Counted from the first letter of the stretch, positions 23,823-34,274 are shown. The stretch: DNA of 64,000 nt from Bettongia penicillata ogilbyi (GCA_023548195.1 JAJHZJ010000421.1:975357-1039356); one strand, 5' to 3'. Notes: generated by a model from the sequence alone, not told the origin. Translations and numbers: made by a program.

Positions 23823-24602
23823 TAAGACGTACAGAATGCATAATTTGTGACTGCATACACATAATCATATAAATATTAGTGCACGTACATATGCACATGT
23901 ATGTGTCTTGTGCATGTATACCACGTGTTTTACATGTTCTGTGTAAGTAACTTTATTACCTTCTTTTTCAAAACTTCTTAGCTTGAAAGCAGCACTTCCC
24001 TTTCTTTTTTCCTTTATTGAAAACGTTCTTTCCATCTTCTACCCTGCTTTTATTAATGGTTTCCTTCTTTCTGCCATCTCCCTCTTCACTCCAAGAAAAA
24101 ATTTTTGATCATTTCCATCTGTAAATCTCCACAGCAGAGAATTGTATCTGCCTCCAAAACAATCTAATTAAAGGTCTGAACTAAGAAAAGCTTTGGACTC
24201 AGTTATCACAGTCTTTTCTCGTTTCAGTATTTTTTCCAGTGACTTACTCAAAATAATAAATAGAATGGTCATCACATTTTTAATGGAATGAAATTGATAA
24301 TATGTATGAAAGAGATGGAAACATAGTATGTTGAAGTGATAGATCAAGAAGAAAAATATGAAATTCAACAGGGATAAATGTAATATTCTGCAATTGAATT
24401 TCTGAAAAATAGGACAGTGAAGCCATTTCTAGACCAGACTAGTTCATATGCTATGTATGTGGGCCAATTTTGTGTCTACATTTAAGTTAATCTCAGTCTC
24501 ACCATCCTCATTTAGGATATGTAGAAATTATCTACTTGTAAAATGCATCCCAGCAGTAAAAGTTTTGTATCTGCCCTTTCTCACATTCCTATTTTATGTT
24601 CT
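23823..24602. other. unassigned DNA, possible tiny L3 piece
   Basis: Mostly unassigned. 'ttcaacagggataaatgtaa' at about 24363-24382 recalls a CR1/L3 ORF2 segment but is too short to be sure. Confidence 0.35.
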
Positions 24603-24612
24603 AAGAAAAGAG

Positions 24613-24965
24613 AATAAGAACAGAGCCAAGATGGTGGAGTAGAAGGACAGATATGCTGTAGGTCTTCCCCCTAAAGCCCATAAAATACCTGTAAAAATGA
24701 GAATTGTTTTTGCATGCAATTGGGAAATAAGAAATACAGGTAATGGGGTATAGAAATCTATCTTGCCCTACAAGAAAAGAGAGAAGATGGGGATAAGGAA
24801 AGGGAGGGTTGTGATAGAAGAAAGGGCAGATTGGGGGAAGGGGTAATTAGAATGGATGGTGTCTTGGGGTGGGAGAGGGCAGAGAAAGGGAGAAAATTTG
24901 GAACTCAAAATTTTGTGGAAATGAATGTTGAAAACCTAAAATAATTAAACAAATTTTTTTAGAAA
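24613..24965 (+). mobile_element. mini-HAL1: internally deleted 5' end + 3' tail
   Basis: The first ~90 bases ('agagccaagatggtggagtag' region through 'cctgtaaaaatgag') are the 5' end of a HAL1/L1 5'UTR. They are followed at once by the last ~250 bases of the HAL1 tail ('tttttgcatgcaattggg', 'cttgccctacaagaaaagag', 'gaaaattttgtggaaatgaa' in parts). ORF1 and most of the UTR are absent. A perfect 10-bp duplication AAGAAAAGAG flanks it (24603-24612 and 24966-24975), so the two ends arrived as one insertion. The deletion happened either in the source RNA/locus or after insertion. The 'gcatgcaa' word places it in an older HAL1 subfamily than the copies at 29249-35171. Confidence 0.85.
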
Positions 24966-25111
24966 AAGAAAAGAGTGTTTTCAAATGTTACTTACTTGGT
25001 CTTTGATGTCATCTTTTATTTTAAAAAAAACTTCAAAAGGCCTGAATTATTCTGTTTTTTTTTAATATTTGGTCTTGAAAGGAATTAAAGAATTGTGTTT
25101 TCTATGAGATA

Positions 25112-25300
25112 TTTCTAGGTAGTATGGCATGGTAAATCCCAGGAGTCTAATTTAGAGGGCCTACATTTGAATCTCAACTTTCTTGTAACCTCAGGCAAAC
25201 CACTTCAACTTTATGAGCCTCAGTTGTTTTATATGCATAATGGAGGAATGGGAATAGATGATGTCTAATAGCCCTAACAACTTTAAATTTTATTATCTTA
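25112..25300 (+). mobile_element. diverged MIR SINE
   Basis: 'agtatggcatggtaaat', 'cctacatttgaatctcaact', 'cttgtaacctcaggcaaacc' and 'gagcctcagttgttttatat' in MIR order. Confidence 0.75.
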
Positions 25301-26650
25301 GTTATAATCAAGTTAAATTTCATTATTTACTGACTTCTTACAAGAACTCTTCGTTCTTTACTTTTCTTGTTCTCCATTATTGAAATTCAAAATATTTTTA
25401 TTATTGCTTATTTTTCTGGAAATCTAATTCTGGAAGGCAGGGAGACTGTCTGACTTTATCTGTTTCCTCTAAGTTTTAAATGATTCATAGACCCTTGGCT
25501 TAAAATCTCACTTTACCTTTATATCTGATAGATTTTCCCTTTATTTTTACAAGTATCTCAGCAGAAGAATATTGAGAAGGTTCTTACTCTTTACACTTTT
25601 TCCTTCAAGAAATTGCAATCTGCTTTCCTTTGGTTATGATGTCTCCTGGGATAATCCTATATTTCCCATTCTTTTTATTAATCACACACATGCACACACA
25701 CGCATCAATGTCACATCCTCAATGGATTTTTGTAATGCCTTCATGTTTGGGTTTCTCATGTAACACTCTTTTAGAATTTTATTGGGATTCCACATTTCTT
25801 ATCAAATTTTCTTTGAAAATCTCAATTTTAATGAAACTGACATTCCCTGTTATGTTCAATGGCATGAGCAATTGTTTCTTGCATTAGAACAATAGTTTTT
25901 GATGTCTATTGTACAGTTAAGTGCTTAATAAAGGATTGATTGATTATTTCCTTGATCCAGGTTTTCTAATGATAGATATCTTCTGTAGTCATTCTGTATT
26001 CTTTTAACCTATATGTCTATTGGGGTCAACAGCAATTGGCCATAAAATTACACCACCTCTAGGATTTCTCCCATATAACCTTGAACAAATACAGCTGTTC
26101 TTCTTAACTACATGTTCTTAATGGTGTGTTGTCAGATGGTCTAAGAGATATGCTATGCTTCTCCTCCTCCCCACCTTGGGAGAGTAAAAGCTGCACTTTT
26201 AAAATTTTTTGTGTGTGTGTTTTTTGTTTGTTTTTGCTATAGAGAATCCTCAATGAGGAAACTCTTTCTACAAATGTAGGTTACACCTGCTCTACAGTTT
26301 TTTCTGATTGTATCTTTCTCTGACAAAATTTGCTACTTATTTTGTGAAACTGTTGGTAATATTGCATCTTCCCTATGCTTGCTATGAACCCCACTATTAC
26401 TCTTGAGATGATCATATACTTTGTTCTTTAGACACACTGTTGTTTTCTAAGATTTGCATTTTGATCACATCTCTAGAACATTTTTGCTTTGAAAAAATGG
26501 GCACTTCTTTTAGGATAAGGTGTAGAAATTTATGGGAGCAACAGACAATAAAAAGCTCAATACTAATGAAAATAAATGAAGGCAAAAATAAATTTTTCTT
26601 AACCACAGTTTTACTGGGAGAAAGCCAAGATTTTAACTATCATATATGAC
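25301..26650. other. mostly unassigned DNA with short L2-like pieces
   Basis: 'ggaaggcagggagactgtct' near 25433 and 'gtgcttaataaaggattgat' near 25920 are L2-like 3' words. The rest is unassigned. Short CA (25683-25702) and GT (26210-26222) runs occur. Confidence 0.4.
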
Positions 26651-26654
26651 ACTC

Positions 26655-27060
26655 CTGGCAACCAATGTATAAGCATTTATTGAGCTCTTACTATATGGCA
26701 GGCAGTGTCATAAGAGCAAGGTATACCCCCCTAAAAGGCAAAAAAAAGCCCCATTATCCTTACCCTCAAGAAGTTCACATTCTAAGAGGAAGTTGAAATG
26801 CCAACAATTATGTGTATGTGTACATATATATATAATATATATACATAAAATATATGTGATATAAATGGAAGATAATCTCAGAGAGAAGACACTGGAAGTA
26901 AAAAGAACTGAGGAAGGATACCTGCACAAGGTGAGATAGAAACTGAGCCTTGAATGAAGCCAGGAAATTCATGATATGGACGTGAGGAAGGAAGGTCTTG
27001 GTATTTGAGACAGCCAGTGAAAAGGCACAGAGTTGAGATGGGAGGCATTGTGAAGCCATG
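26655..27060 (+). repeat. ancient interspersed repeat with internal TA microsatellite
   Basis: The order 'aagcatttattgagctctta', 'tatggcaggcagtgtcata', 'ccctcaagaagttcacattc' is interrupted by a TA/TG microsatellite at 26812-26862. It resumes with 'cttgaatgaagccaggaaat', 'cagccagtgaaaaggcacag' and 'agttgagatgggaggcat'. It is the same family as the split copy at 32124-36395. Confidence 0.65.
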
Positions 27061-27154
27061 ATCTGAAATTATTTACTTTTTAGTGCCTTGACCTTTCAGA
27101 AATGACCATAGAACTACCACCATTTGCTCTATCATCACTCTCCCTTTATCCACA

Positions 27155-27265
27155 TGAATCAATCCACAGGGACTGATAATCAAATCAACATTACCATGGC
27201 TAATTGTAAAGCACATGACAATTTACTCTTTTTTGGTGAATGACAGCTTTAAGAATTTCAGTTCT
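27155..27265. other. candidate conserved non-coding stretch
   Basis: A non-repetitive block with many short transcription-factor-like words (CACATGAATCAATC, TGATAATCAAATCAAC, CATGGCTAATTG). This is a suggestion from texture only. Cross-species alignment would decide. Confidence 0.3.
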
Positions 27266-27579
27266 AAGATACAACATCATAAAGATTTTCCCTTTTAGAG
27301 TGTTATTCTTATCATTTTGATTCAGTTTATTATTATAGATTTGTCATATATATCCTTCTCTTGAGGTTCTTTGTTGAAATTCTACTACTAAAAATTAGTC
27401 TGAATCTTACCAGTCCTACATTTCCTAGATGGAATATTTACTGGGAGAAAGCCACACTGTTGTTTTCTAAGTGATGAAAGTGATGGTAGGTAATAAGATT
27501 ATTTGAATAAGAACAAACCTCGTTAAGTCCCTCAAGATCATGCTATATAATGATCAATTTAAGTCACTGAGTTTATTCA

Positions 27580-27890
27580 TTATGTAGTAAAGGGCACTTT
27601 TTGGGGAGATGATGATGGTCTTCAAGTGTGTAAAGGGATGCCAAGTGGATAATAAACTGATTTTCTTCTTTATATTCTCAGAGGCAAGAACTATGAGTCA
27701 TGGATAGAGGTTGCAAAGAGAGTTTACAATTCAATATTGGGAATATTTTTTTTTCTGAAAAAGTATGGCCATATCAAAATGGAAGAGGCCATTATGGTGT
27801 GCAGTGGATTCCATCTCAATAGAAGTCTTTAATTAATGACTTGATAATTATTTGTTGCAGGCTTCCTCTGGACTTGCAGGTACAATTCAA
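27580..27890 (+). mobile_element. CR1/L3 LINE 3' region
   Basis: 'tggtcttcaagtgtgtaaag', 'gatgccaagtggataataaac', 'gaggcaagaactatgagtca' and 'gaggttgcaaagagag' follow the known CR1/L3 3' order, parallel to the copy at 42540. Confidence 0.7.
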
Positions 27891-28089
27891 TTTAAATAAA
27901 CAGGATTGGATTAATTACCCACCATGTAAAATATACTGTGATAAATTTGAAAATATAAAATTTAACAAAAAATAATTCCTCCTTTCAATGAATGTTTAAA
28001 TTAATACATTACATTTGTTCTAAAAATGGTTCTAGAGAGTGTCAAACATACAGTTAAAAAGACATTTTCTAAATAACCTATAAATTACT

Positions 28090-28235
28090 AAATTTCAGTT
28101 ATTTCTTGCTTGTACATAGCTGTTCACATGTTGTCTCCTCAATTACACTGTAAGCTCCTCGAAGACAGGAATCATCAGTTCCTTTCCATTTTCTTCCCAT
28201 CATTTAACAAAATGTCTGGCATGTAATAGGTTCTT
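28090..28235 (+). mobile_element. L2 LINE 3' end
   Basis: 'cttgtacatagctgttcaca', 'gttgtctcctcaattacact', 'gtaagctcctcgaagacag' and 'aatgtctggcatgtaatagg' are in L2 order. The usual terminus is cut off at the start of the inverted L1. Confidence 0.88.
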
Positions 28236-28239
28236 TTTT

Positions 28240-28795
28240 AATAATATTTTTTCAATTACATGTAAAAATAATTGTTAATTTTTTTTTAATTTTGAGTTCC
28301 AAATTCTCTCTCTCCTTCTTGTTCCTTCTCTGTTTTCTCTGTGAGAGAGCAATTTGATGGAGGCTATACATGTGCAATCCTGCAAAACATATTTCCATGT
28401 TAGTAAAGGTGTGAAAGAACAGAAGAAAAAAACACAAAAATAAGAATGTGGAAACATAATTATGCTTCAATATACATTCAAACTCAATCAGTTCTTTCTT
28501 TGGAAGTAGATAGTATTTTTCATCATGAGTCCTTTGAAATTGTCTCAGATCATTGCATTATTGAAAATAGCTAAGTCATTCACAGTTGATCTTCATATAG
28601 CATTGCTGTTACTGTGTACAGTGTTCTCCAGGTTCTGTTCACCTCACTCTGCATCAGTTCAAGTATTTCTATCGTTTTTTTGGAAACCATCATGTTGACC
28701 ATTTCTTATAGCACAATATTATTCCATTGCAATCATACACCATACTTGTTTAGCTATTTCTAACTTGATTCACCTCCTCTCAATTTCCAAATTGT
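28240..28795 (-). mobile_element. 5'-truncated L1 3' end, inverted
   Basis: Plus-strand order: T-rich start, 'gagttccaaattctctctct', 'tgcaaaacatatttccatg', 'catcatgagtcctttgaaa', 'cattgctgttactgtgtaca', 'ctcactctgcatcagttcaa'. This is the inverse of the L1 3'UTR and last part of ORF2. It interrupts or abuts the L2 end at 28235. Confidence 0.85.
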
Positions 28796-29230
28796 TGAAA
28801 GTTCCTTAAACTACTCTCACAGTCCCCACTTTTATGAAAGTTGAAACTCTTATTTCCTTTCTTTAGAACATTTCTCTCTACTCAGATTGGGAGGGAGGGC
28901 AATAATAATTCATATCACTTAACACTAATAGTAAAATATATGATTATTAAACATTGGTTATCTAAGCCTATAAATTTATGATTTGAGATAGAGAGAGAAA
29001 AAGCCAATCCACGGAAAAAGAAAACTTCCCATATTACTCTCATTAAGGAAATAATACAATTAGAATTTCTACAATTTCAGTATTTTACAAAGAGTCATCC
29101 ACAATATGCCCAAGAGGGACCTCATTTCATCCTATCTTATCTAGTAGATTGCCCTTTCTATCATTCTCACTCTCATTTTTCTTCATTTTCCACTGTTGAC
29201 TGGCTATTTCTATACTATCTAAAGCATGAT
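28796..29230. other. unassigned DNA
   Basis: No gene or repeat recognised before the target duplication that starts at 29231. Confidence 0.4.
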
Positions 29231-30089
29231 CATGTCTCCTCTATATTTTTTTTATTTTTTTTAATAAAAATTTATTTATTTAACTTTTTACATTAATTTT
29301 CACAAAATTTTTGGTTCCAAATTGTCTCCCCTTTTCTCTCCTCCCCCCACCCCAATACACCAAGCAATCTAATTTTCCCTATCACCAGTCTACCCTCTCT
29401 TCTATCATCCTTCCCTTCTCTTATCCCCATTTTCTCTTTTGTCTTGTAGGGCCAGATGACTTTCTATTCCCCATTAACTGTACGTCTTATTTCCTAGTAG
29501 CAACAACAATACTAAACAGTTGTCCTAAAACTTTGAGTTCCAAATTCTCCCCATCCCTCCCTCCCCACCTATTCCCTCTCGGAAGGCAGGAAATTCAATA
29601 TAGGCCATATCTGTGTAGTTTTGCAAATGACTTCCATGATAGTCGTGTTGTGTAAGACTAACTGAATTACCCTCCATCCTATCCTGCCCCCAATTGTTTC
29701 TATTCTGTCTTTTGATCCTGTCCCTCCCCGAGTGTTGACTTCAAATTGCTCCCTCCTCCCTTTGCCCTCCCTTCCATCATCCCCACCCCCTTGTTTATCT
29801 TCTTCTCCCCCATTGCCTGTATTGTAAGATAGGTTTTCATACCAAAAGGAGTGTGCATTTTATTCCTTCCTTTAACTGAATGTGATGAGGGTAAACTTCT
29901 GGTTTTTTTTTTCTCAGCTCTCCTCTTTTTCCCTCCACTAAAAAGTCTCCTGCTTGCCTCTTGAATGAGATATAATTTACCCCATTCCATTTCACTCTCT
30001 TTCCTCCCACTGCATTTCTCTATCACCATTTACCTTAATTTCTTTTAAGCTATGGTCCCATCCTATTCAATTCACTCTGTGCTCTCTGT

Positions 30090-30162
30090 CTCTGTATGTG
30101 CGTGCATGTGTGTATGTGTGTGTGTGCATGTGTGTACATGTATGTGCATGTGTGTGTGTGGT
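30090..30162. repeat. (TG)n microsatellite in HAL1 tail
   Basis: TG/TGCA/TGTATG run. The equivalent CA-rich run is at 34275-34332 and 57275-57352 in the plus-strand copies, so it is an inherited part of the HAL1 tail. Confidence 0.9.
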
Positions 30163-30294
30163 CCCACCAACTACCCAGATACTGAAAAGTTTTGAGGGTT
30201 ACAAATATTATCTTTCCATGTAGGAATGTAAACAGTTCACTTTTGGTAAGTCCCTTAGGACTTCTCTTTGCTCTTTACTTTTTCATGCTTCTTC

Positions 30295-31380
30295 TCATTC
30301 TTGTGTTTGAAAGTCAAATTTTCTTTTCAGCTCTGGTTTTTTCATCAAGAATGCTTGAAAGTCCTCTGTTTCATTGAAAGACCATTTTTTCCCCTGAAGT
30401 ATTATACTCAGTTTTGCTGGGTAGGTGATTCTTGGTTTCAGTCCTAGTTCCTTTGACTTCTGGAATATCCTATTCCACACCCTTCGATCCCTTAATGTAG
30501 AAGCTGCTAGATCTTGAGTTATCCTGATTGTATTTCCACAACACTGGAATTGTTTCTTTTTAGCTGCTTGCAATATTTTCTCCTTGACGTGGGAATTCTG
30601 GAATTTGGCCACAGTGTTCCTAGGAGTTTCTCTTTTTGGATCTCTTTCAGGCGGTGATCGATGGATTCTTTCAATACTTATTTTGCCCTCTGGTTCTAGA
30701 ATATCAGGGTAGTTTTCCTCGATAATTTCATGGAAGATGGTGACTTTCAGGTAGTCCCATAATTTTTAAATTGTCCTTCATGGATCTATTTTCCAGGTCA
30801 GTTGTTTTTCCAATGAGATATTTCACATTCTCTTCCATTTTTTCATTCTTTTGGTTTTGTTTGGTGATTTCTTGGTTTCTCAAAAAGTCATTAGCTTCCA
30901 TCTGTTCCATTCTAATTTTGAGAGAACTATTCTCTTCAGTGAGCTTTTGAACCTCTTTTTCCATCTGGCTAATTCTGCTTTTGAAAGCATTCTTCTCCTC
31001 ACTGGCTTTTTGAACCTCTTTTGCCAATTGAGTGAGCCTCTTTTTCAAGGTGTCATTTTCTTCAGCATTTTTTTGGGTCTCCTTTGGCAAGTATTGGTAT
31101 TGACCCGTTTTTCATGCTTTTCTTGCATCTCTCTCATTTCTCTTCCCAGTTTTTCCTCCACCTGTCTAACTTGATTTTCAAAATCGTTTTTGAGCTCTTC
31201 CATGGCCTGAGCCCACCGGACATCCACCTGGGATTTCTGGGATAGAGAGGCCCTGACCTCCACGTCTTTTCCTGATGGCAAGCATTGTACTTCCTTATCA
31301 GAAATGATGGCAGGAAGGAACATTTCTTCCCCAAGAAAGTAGCTCTCTATGGTCTTATTTTGCTTCCTTTTCCTGGGCAT
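30295..31380 (-). pseudogene. HAL1 ORF1 (L1 ORF1p-like), frameshifted
   Basis: The product would be an L1 ORF1-type nucleic-acid-binding chaperone that trimerises and coats element RNA. The start codon at 31380 gives MPRKRKQNKTIESYF, as in the sister copy (MPRKGKEKKTIEGYF at 33064). A long coiled coil follows (KNDFENQVRQVEEKLGREM onward; EVQKLTEENSSLKIRMEQME), then the RRM-like part (LKIMGLPES) and the C-terminal domain (LKPRITYPAKLSIILQG), ending KFDFQTQE. A five-base 'aatac' insertion near 31095 shifts the frame, and a further shift near 30735 follows the ESHHLP segment, so the protein is split in three pieces (31045-31380, 30728-31090, 30295-30612). Expected intact length is about 360 residues. 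It is dead as a protein gene but only mildly decayed. Confidence 0.9.
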
Positions 31381-31461
31381 TTTCCCAGCCAGTTACTTGA
31401 CTTCTGAGATTCCTCTGCACCCCCACCTAGATCCGCCCAGCTAGTACTTGGGGTCTGAGAT

Positions 31462-32070
31462 TCAAATGGGCTTTCCGCAGCAGGCGCGGCTGCTATTCAA
31501 TGTGAGCTTAAGTTCTGGTGCTTGGGTGGGGGCAGGGCCGCCTCCCAGGCTCAGTTCCCTCAGGGACTTTATGCAGAGACCTTCAGTAAAGGGGTGGGTG
31601 GGGGCAGGGCCGCCTCCCAGGCTCAGCTCCCTCAGGGGATTTATGCAGAGACCTTCAATAATGGAGATTCTGCCTGCTTGGGGAGTCCTGGGCCGCAGCC
31701 ACTGCCTCTGCCTCCGCCACTGCCTTCTGAGTTGGCCCGAGCCACAGAGACACCCCGCTCCCCTCTCGGCCAGCCCAGACGTCTCTCTCACTGACCTGTA
31801 GCGCCTGTGGGTGCAGGGACCTTCCCGGCAGCCAGAGGTTCCATCCCTGAAGCCTGCTCGGATCAGCTCCTGTCGGGCCACTTGGCCAGGGCAGCGCAGG
31901 GGTGGACTCCACTTTCCGGGGCGCGATGGACCCTGGGGATGGCTCTCCAGGGCTCTCTGGAACAGAAATCTTTTCCGCCATGTTTCTGCATGCCTTGCAG
32001 TGATCCAGAATTTGTGGGGAATTCTTTTTGCAGGAAATATATGGGCTGTGGGTTCAGAGCTAGCATACAT
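31462..32070 (-). other. sense open frame in the HAL1 5'UTR (202 codons)
   Basis: This open frame precedes ORF1 on the same strand, starting MYASSEPTAHIFPAK and ending RACCGKPI just short of the ORF1 start region. It is rich in R, P, G and S, with THRRYRSVRETSGLAERG recognisable also in the 32394 copy (THRRYRSVRETSRLAKRG). It spans both 72-bp tandem units and stays in frame because 72 is a multiple of three. GC-rich 5'UTRs produce long open frames by chance, so translation is unproven. Confidence 0.4.
31524..31667 (-). repeat. 72-bp tandem duplication in HAL1 5'UTR
   Basis: Two nearly identical units (31524-31595 and 31596-31667), each with 'gggggcagggccgcctccc', 'ccctcagg' and 'tttatgcagagaccttca'. 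The sister copies at 32394 and 55389 carry this segment once, so the duplication is specific to this copy or its sub-lineage. Confidence 0.9.
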
Positions 32071-32084
32071 GAGTCTTTCTACTC

Positions 32085-32097
32085 CGCCATCTTGGCT
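32085..32097 (-). promoter_or_regulatory. YY1-like site at HAL1 5' end
   Basis: On the minus strand the sequence is CCAAGATGGCGG, about ten bases from the element's 5' end. In human L1 a YY1 site of very similar sequence and position sets the transcription start. Binding here is inferred from sequence and position only. Confidence 0.5.
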
Positions 32098-32123
32098 CCA
32101 CCCTCCATGTCTCCTCTATATTT

Positions 32124-32393
32124 AAAAAAAAATCTTCACTTGATACATCCATCACAACTAGCTAACTTTCTATATCATTCCTCCTTTTTATTGTCAGTAA
32201 ACATTTATTAAGGATTGAATATGTTCCAGGAATTGTGCTAAACACTGGAGATGCAAAAACAGGCAAAAGACAGTCTCAGATCTCACAGAGCACAATTTAT
32301 TTTGAGAGACAATATGCAAACAGTTTAATACAAACAAGTTACATACTAGATAAATAAGAACAACCAATTGGAGGACATACATTAGAATTAATA
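32124..32393 (+). repeat. ancient interspersed repeat, part 1 of 3
   Basis: 'gtaaacatttattaaggatt', 'ccaggaattgtgctaaacac', 'caggcaaaagacagtctcag' and 'gagacaatatgcaaacagtt' are in the order of a widespread mammalian repeat. Parts 2 and 3 at 35172 and 35936 continue it, so one old copy was split by the HAL1 and by an RTE-tailed element. It also forms the spacer between the two head-to-head HAL1 copies. Confidence 0.75.
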
Positions 32394-32403
32394 GGGGGGA
32401 GGA

Positions 32404-32415
32404 GCCAAGATGGTG
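32404..32415 (+). promoter_or_regulatory. YY1-like site at HAL1 5' end
   Basis: GCCAAGATGGTGG lies about ten bases into the element, as in the minus-strand partner. One change (TGG for CGG) from the best YY1-like form. Confidence 0.45.
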
Positions 32416-32521
32416 GAGTAGAAAGACTCACTTATGCTAGCTCCAAACGCACATCCCATAAATTTTCTGTAAAAAGAACTCCCCACAAATTCTGGAGCAG
32501 TGGAAGCCATGCAGCAAAAGA

Positions 32522-32836
32522 GTGGAGGAGATTTCCATTCCAGAGAGCCCTGAAAAACTGCCACCAAAGGTCCATCACCCACCGGACGAGGAGTGGAGCC
32601 CCTGCCCTGGCCACTTGCCCCAAGAGGAACAGATCCAAGGAGGCTTCAGGGACGGAATCTCTGGTGGCTGCAAAGATCCCTCCACCCACAGGCGCTACAG
32701 GTCAGTGAGAGAGACTTCTAGGCTGGCCAAGAGGGGAGTGAGGTGTCTCCATAACTCAGGCCCCTTCAGGAGGCAGCTGCAGAGACAGCAGTGGCTGGGA
32801 CTCCTGGAGCAGGCAGAACCTCAGATCCACTACTGA
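32522..32836 (+). other. sense open frame in the HAL1 5'UTR (104 codons)
   Basis: It starts MEEISIPESPEKLPPKVH and includes THRRYRSVRETSRLAKRG. The first segment is echoed in the minus-strand copy (ISVPESPGEPSPGS) and in the 55389 copy (ISVPESPEKLTPNVH). The echo can be due to DNA similarity alone, so function is unproven. Confidence 0.35.
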
Positions 32837-33063
32837 AGATCTCTGCATAAACCCCCTGAGGGAACTGAGCCTGGGAGGCAGCCCTGCCCCCACCCGAGCA
32901 CCAGTACTTAATCTCTCACTGAATAGAAGCCCATCCCCCCCATTGAAAGCCCTGAGGGTGGGGAGCAGCATTTGAATCTCAGACCCCAACCACTAGCTGG
33001 GTGGATCTAGAGGTGAGGTGGGGGTGGAAAGGAATCTCAGAAGTCAAGTAACTGGCTGGAAAA

Positions 33064-34143
33064 ATGCCCAGAAAAGGGAAGGAAAAAAAGACCATAGAAG
33101 GCTACTTTCATGGTGAACAGGTGTTTCCTCCTTTCATTTCTGATTAGGAAGAACAATACTTACCATCAAGGAAAGACACAGAAGTCAAGGCCTCTGTACC
33201 CCAAACACCCAAAATAGATATCCAATGGGCTCAGGCCATGGAAGAGCTCAGAAATGATTGTGAAAATCAAGTTAGACAGGTGGAGGAAAAACTGGGAAAA
33301 GAAATGAGAGAGATGCAAGAAAAGTATGAAAAATGGGTCAATACCTTGCTAAAGGAGATCCAAAAAAATGCTGAAGAAAATAAAACCTTGAAAAAGAGGG
33401 TCACTCAATTGGCAAAAGAGGTTCAAAAAGCCAATGAGGAGAAGAATGCTTTCAAAAACAGAATTAGCCAGATGGAAAAAGAGGTTCAAAAGCTCACTGA
33501 AGAGAATAATTCTCTCAAAATTAGAATGGAACAGATGGAGGCTAATGACTTTTTGAGAAACCAAGAAATCACCAAACAAAACCAAAAGAATGAAAAAAAT
33601 GGAAGAGAATGTGAAATATCTCATTGGAAAAACAACTGACCTGGAAAATAGATCCACGAAAGACAATTTAAAAATTATGGGACTACCTGAAAGTCACCAT
33701 CTTCCAGAAATTATCGAGGAAAACTACCCTGATATTCTAGAACCAGAGGGCAAAATAAGTATTGAAAGAATCCATCGATCACCGCCTGAAAGAGATCCAA
33801 AAAGAGAAACTCCTAGGAACACTGTGGCCAAATTCCAGAATTCCCACGTCAAGGAGAAAATATTGCAAGCAGCTAAAAAGAAACAATTCCAGTGTTGTGG
33901 AAATACAATCAGGATAACTCAAGATCTAGCAGCTTCTACATTAAGGGGATCAAAGGGCATGGAATAGAATATTCCAGAAGTCAAAGGAACTAGGACTGAA
34001 ACCAAGAATCAACTACCCAGCAAAACTGAGTATAATACTTCAGGAGAAAAAAATGGTCTTTCAATGAAACAGAGGACTTTCAAGCATTCTTGATGAAAAG
34101 ATCAGAGCTGAAAAGAAAATTTGACTTTCAAACACAAGAATGA
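33064..34143 (+). pseudogene. HAL1 ORF1 (L1 ORF1p-like), stop codon and frameshifts
   Basis: It starts MPRKGKEKKTIEGYFHGEQ. A TAG at 33145 interrupts it where the minus-strand copy has a lysine codon (ISDKE). The frame then reopens from Met at 33238 through the coiled coil (ENQVRQVEEKLGKEMREMQE, KEVQKLTEENNSLKIRMEQ) to about 33600. There an extra A in a homopolymer shifts the frame into 33590-33967, covering the RRM-like part (KIMGLPESHHLPEI) and AAKKKQFQCCGNTIRITQD. Another shift near 33958 precedes the C-terminal domain, and the natural stop is TGA at 34141. No functional protein is expected. Confidence 0.9.
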
Positions 34144-34274
34144 GAAGCAGCATAAAAACGTAAACAGCAAAGAGAAGTCCTAAGGGACTTACCAAAGATG
34201 AACTCTTTATAGTCCTACATGGAAAGACAATATTTATAACTCTTAAAACTTATCAGTATCTGGGTAGTTGGTGG

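Larger units (their letters stand above)
29249..32105 (-). mobile_element. full-length HAL1 (ORF2-less L1 derivative), minus strand
   Basis: Flanked by a perfect 18-bp duplication CATGTCTCCTCTATATTT (29231-29248 and 32106-32123). Read on the minus strand it has a 5' end with 'GAGCCAAGATGGCGG', a GC-rich 5'UTR of about 725 bp, an ORF1 (31380 down to 30295) and a tail with a TG microsatellite and purine-rich blocks ending in A/T-rich sequence. No reverse-transcriptase frame exists between ORF1 and the tail, which defines a HAL1. Movement would need L1 ORF2 protein in trans. It faces the HAL1 at 32394, with 5' ends about 290 bp apart. Both share a short deletion in ORF1 (reading ESHHLP), so they belong to one subfamily. 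Confidence 0.93.

Noticed and set aside
24613..24965. mini-HAL1 as a spliced HAL1 transcript
   Set aside because: The possible donor at 'cct|gtaaaa' is still present past the junction, so removal by splicing at that site does not fit. A plain deletion is simpler.
31462..32070. 202-codon GC-rich frame as a host gene or CpG-island promoter
   Set aside because: It lies wholly inside the 5'UTR of the minus-strand HAL1. The local GC richness belongs to the element.
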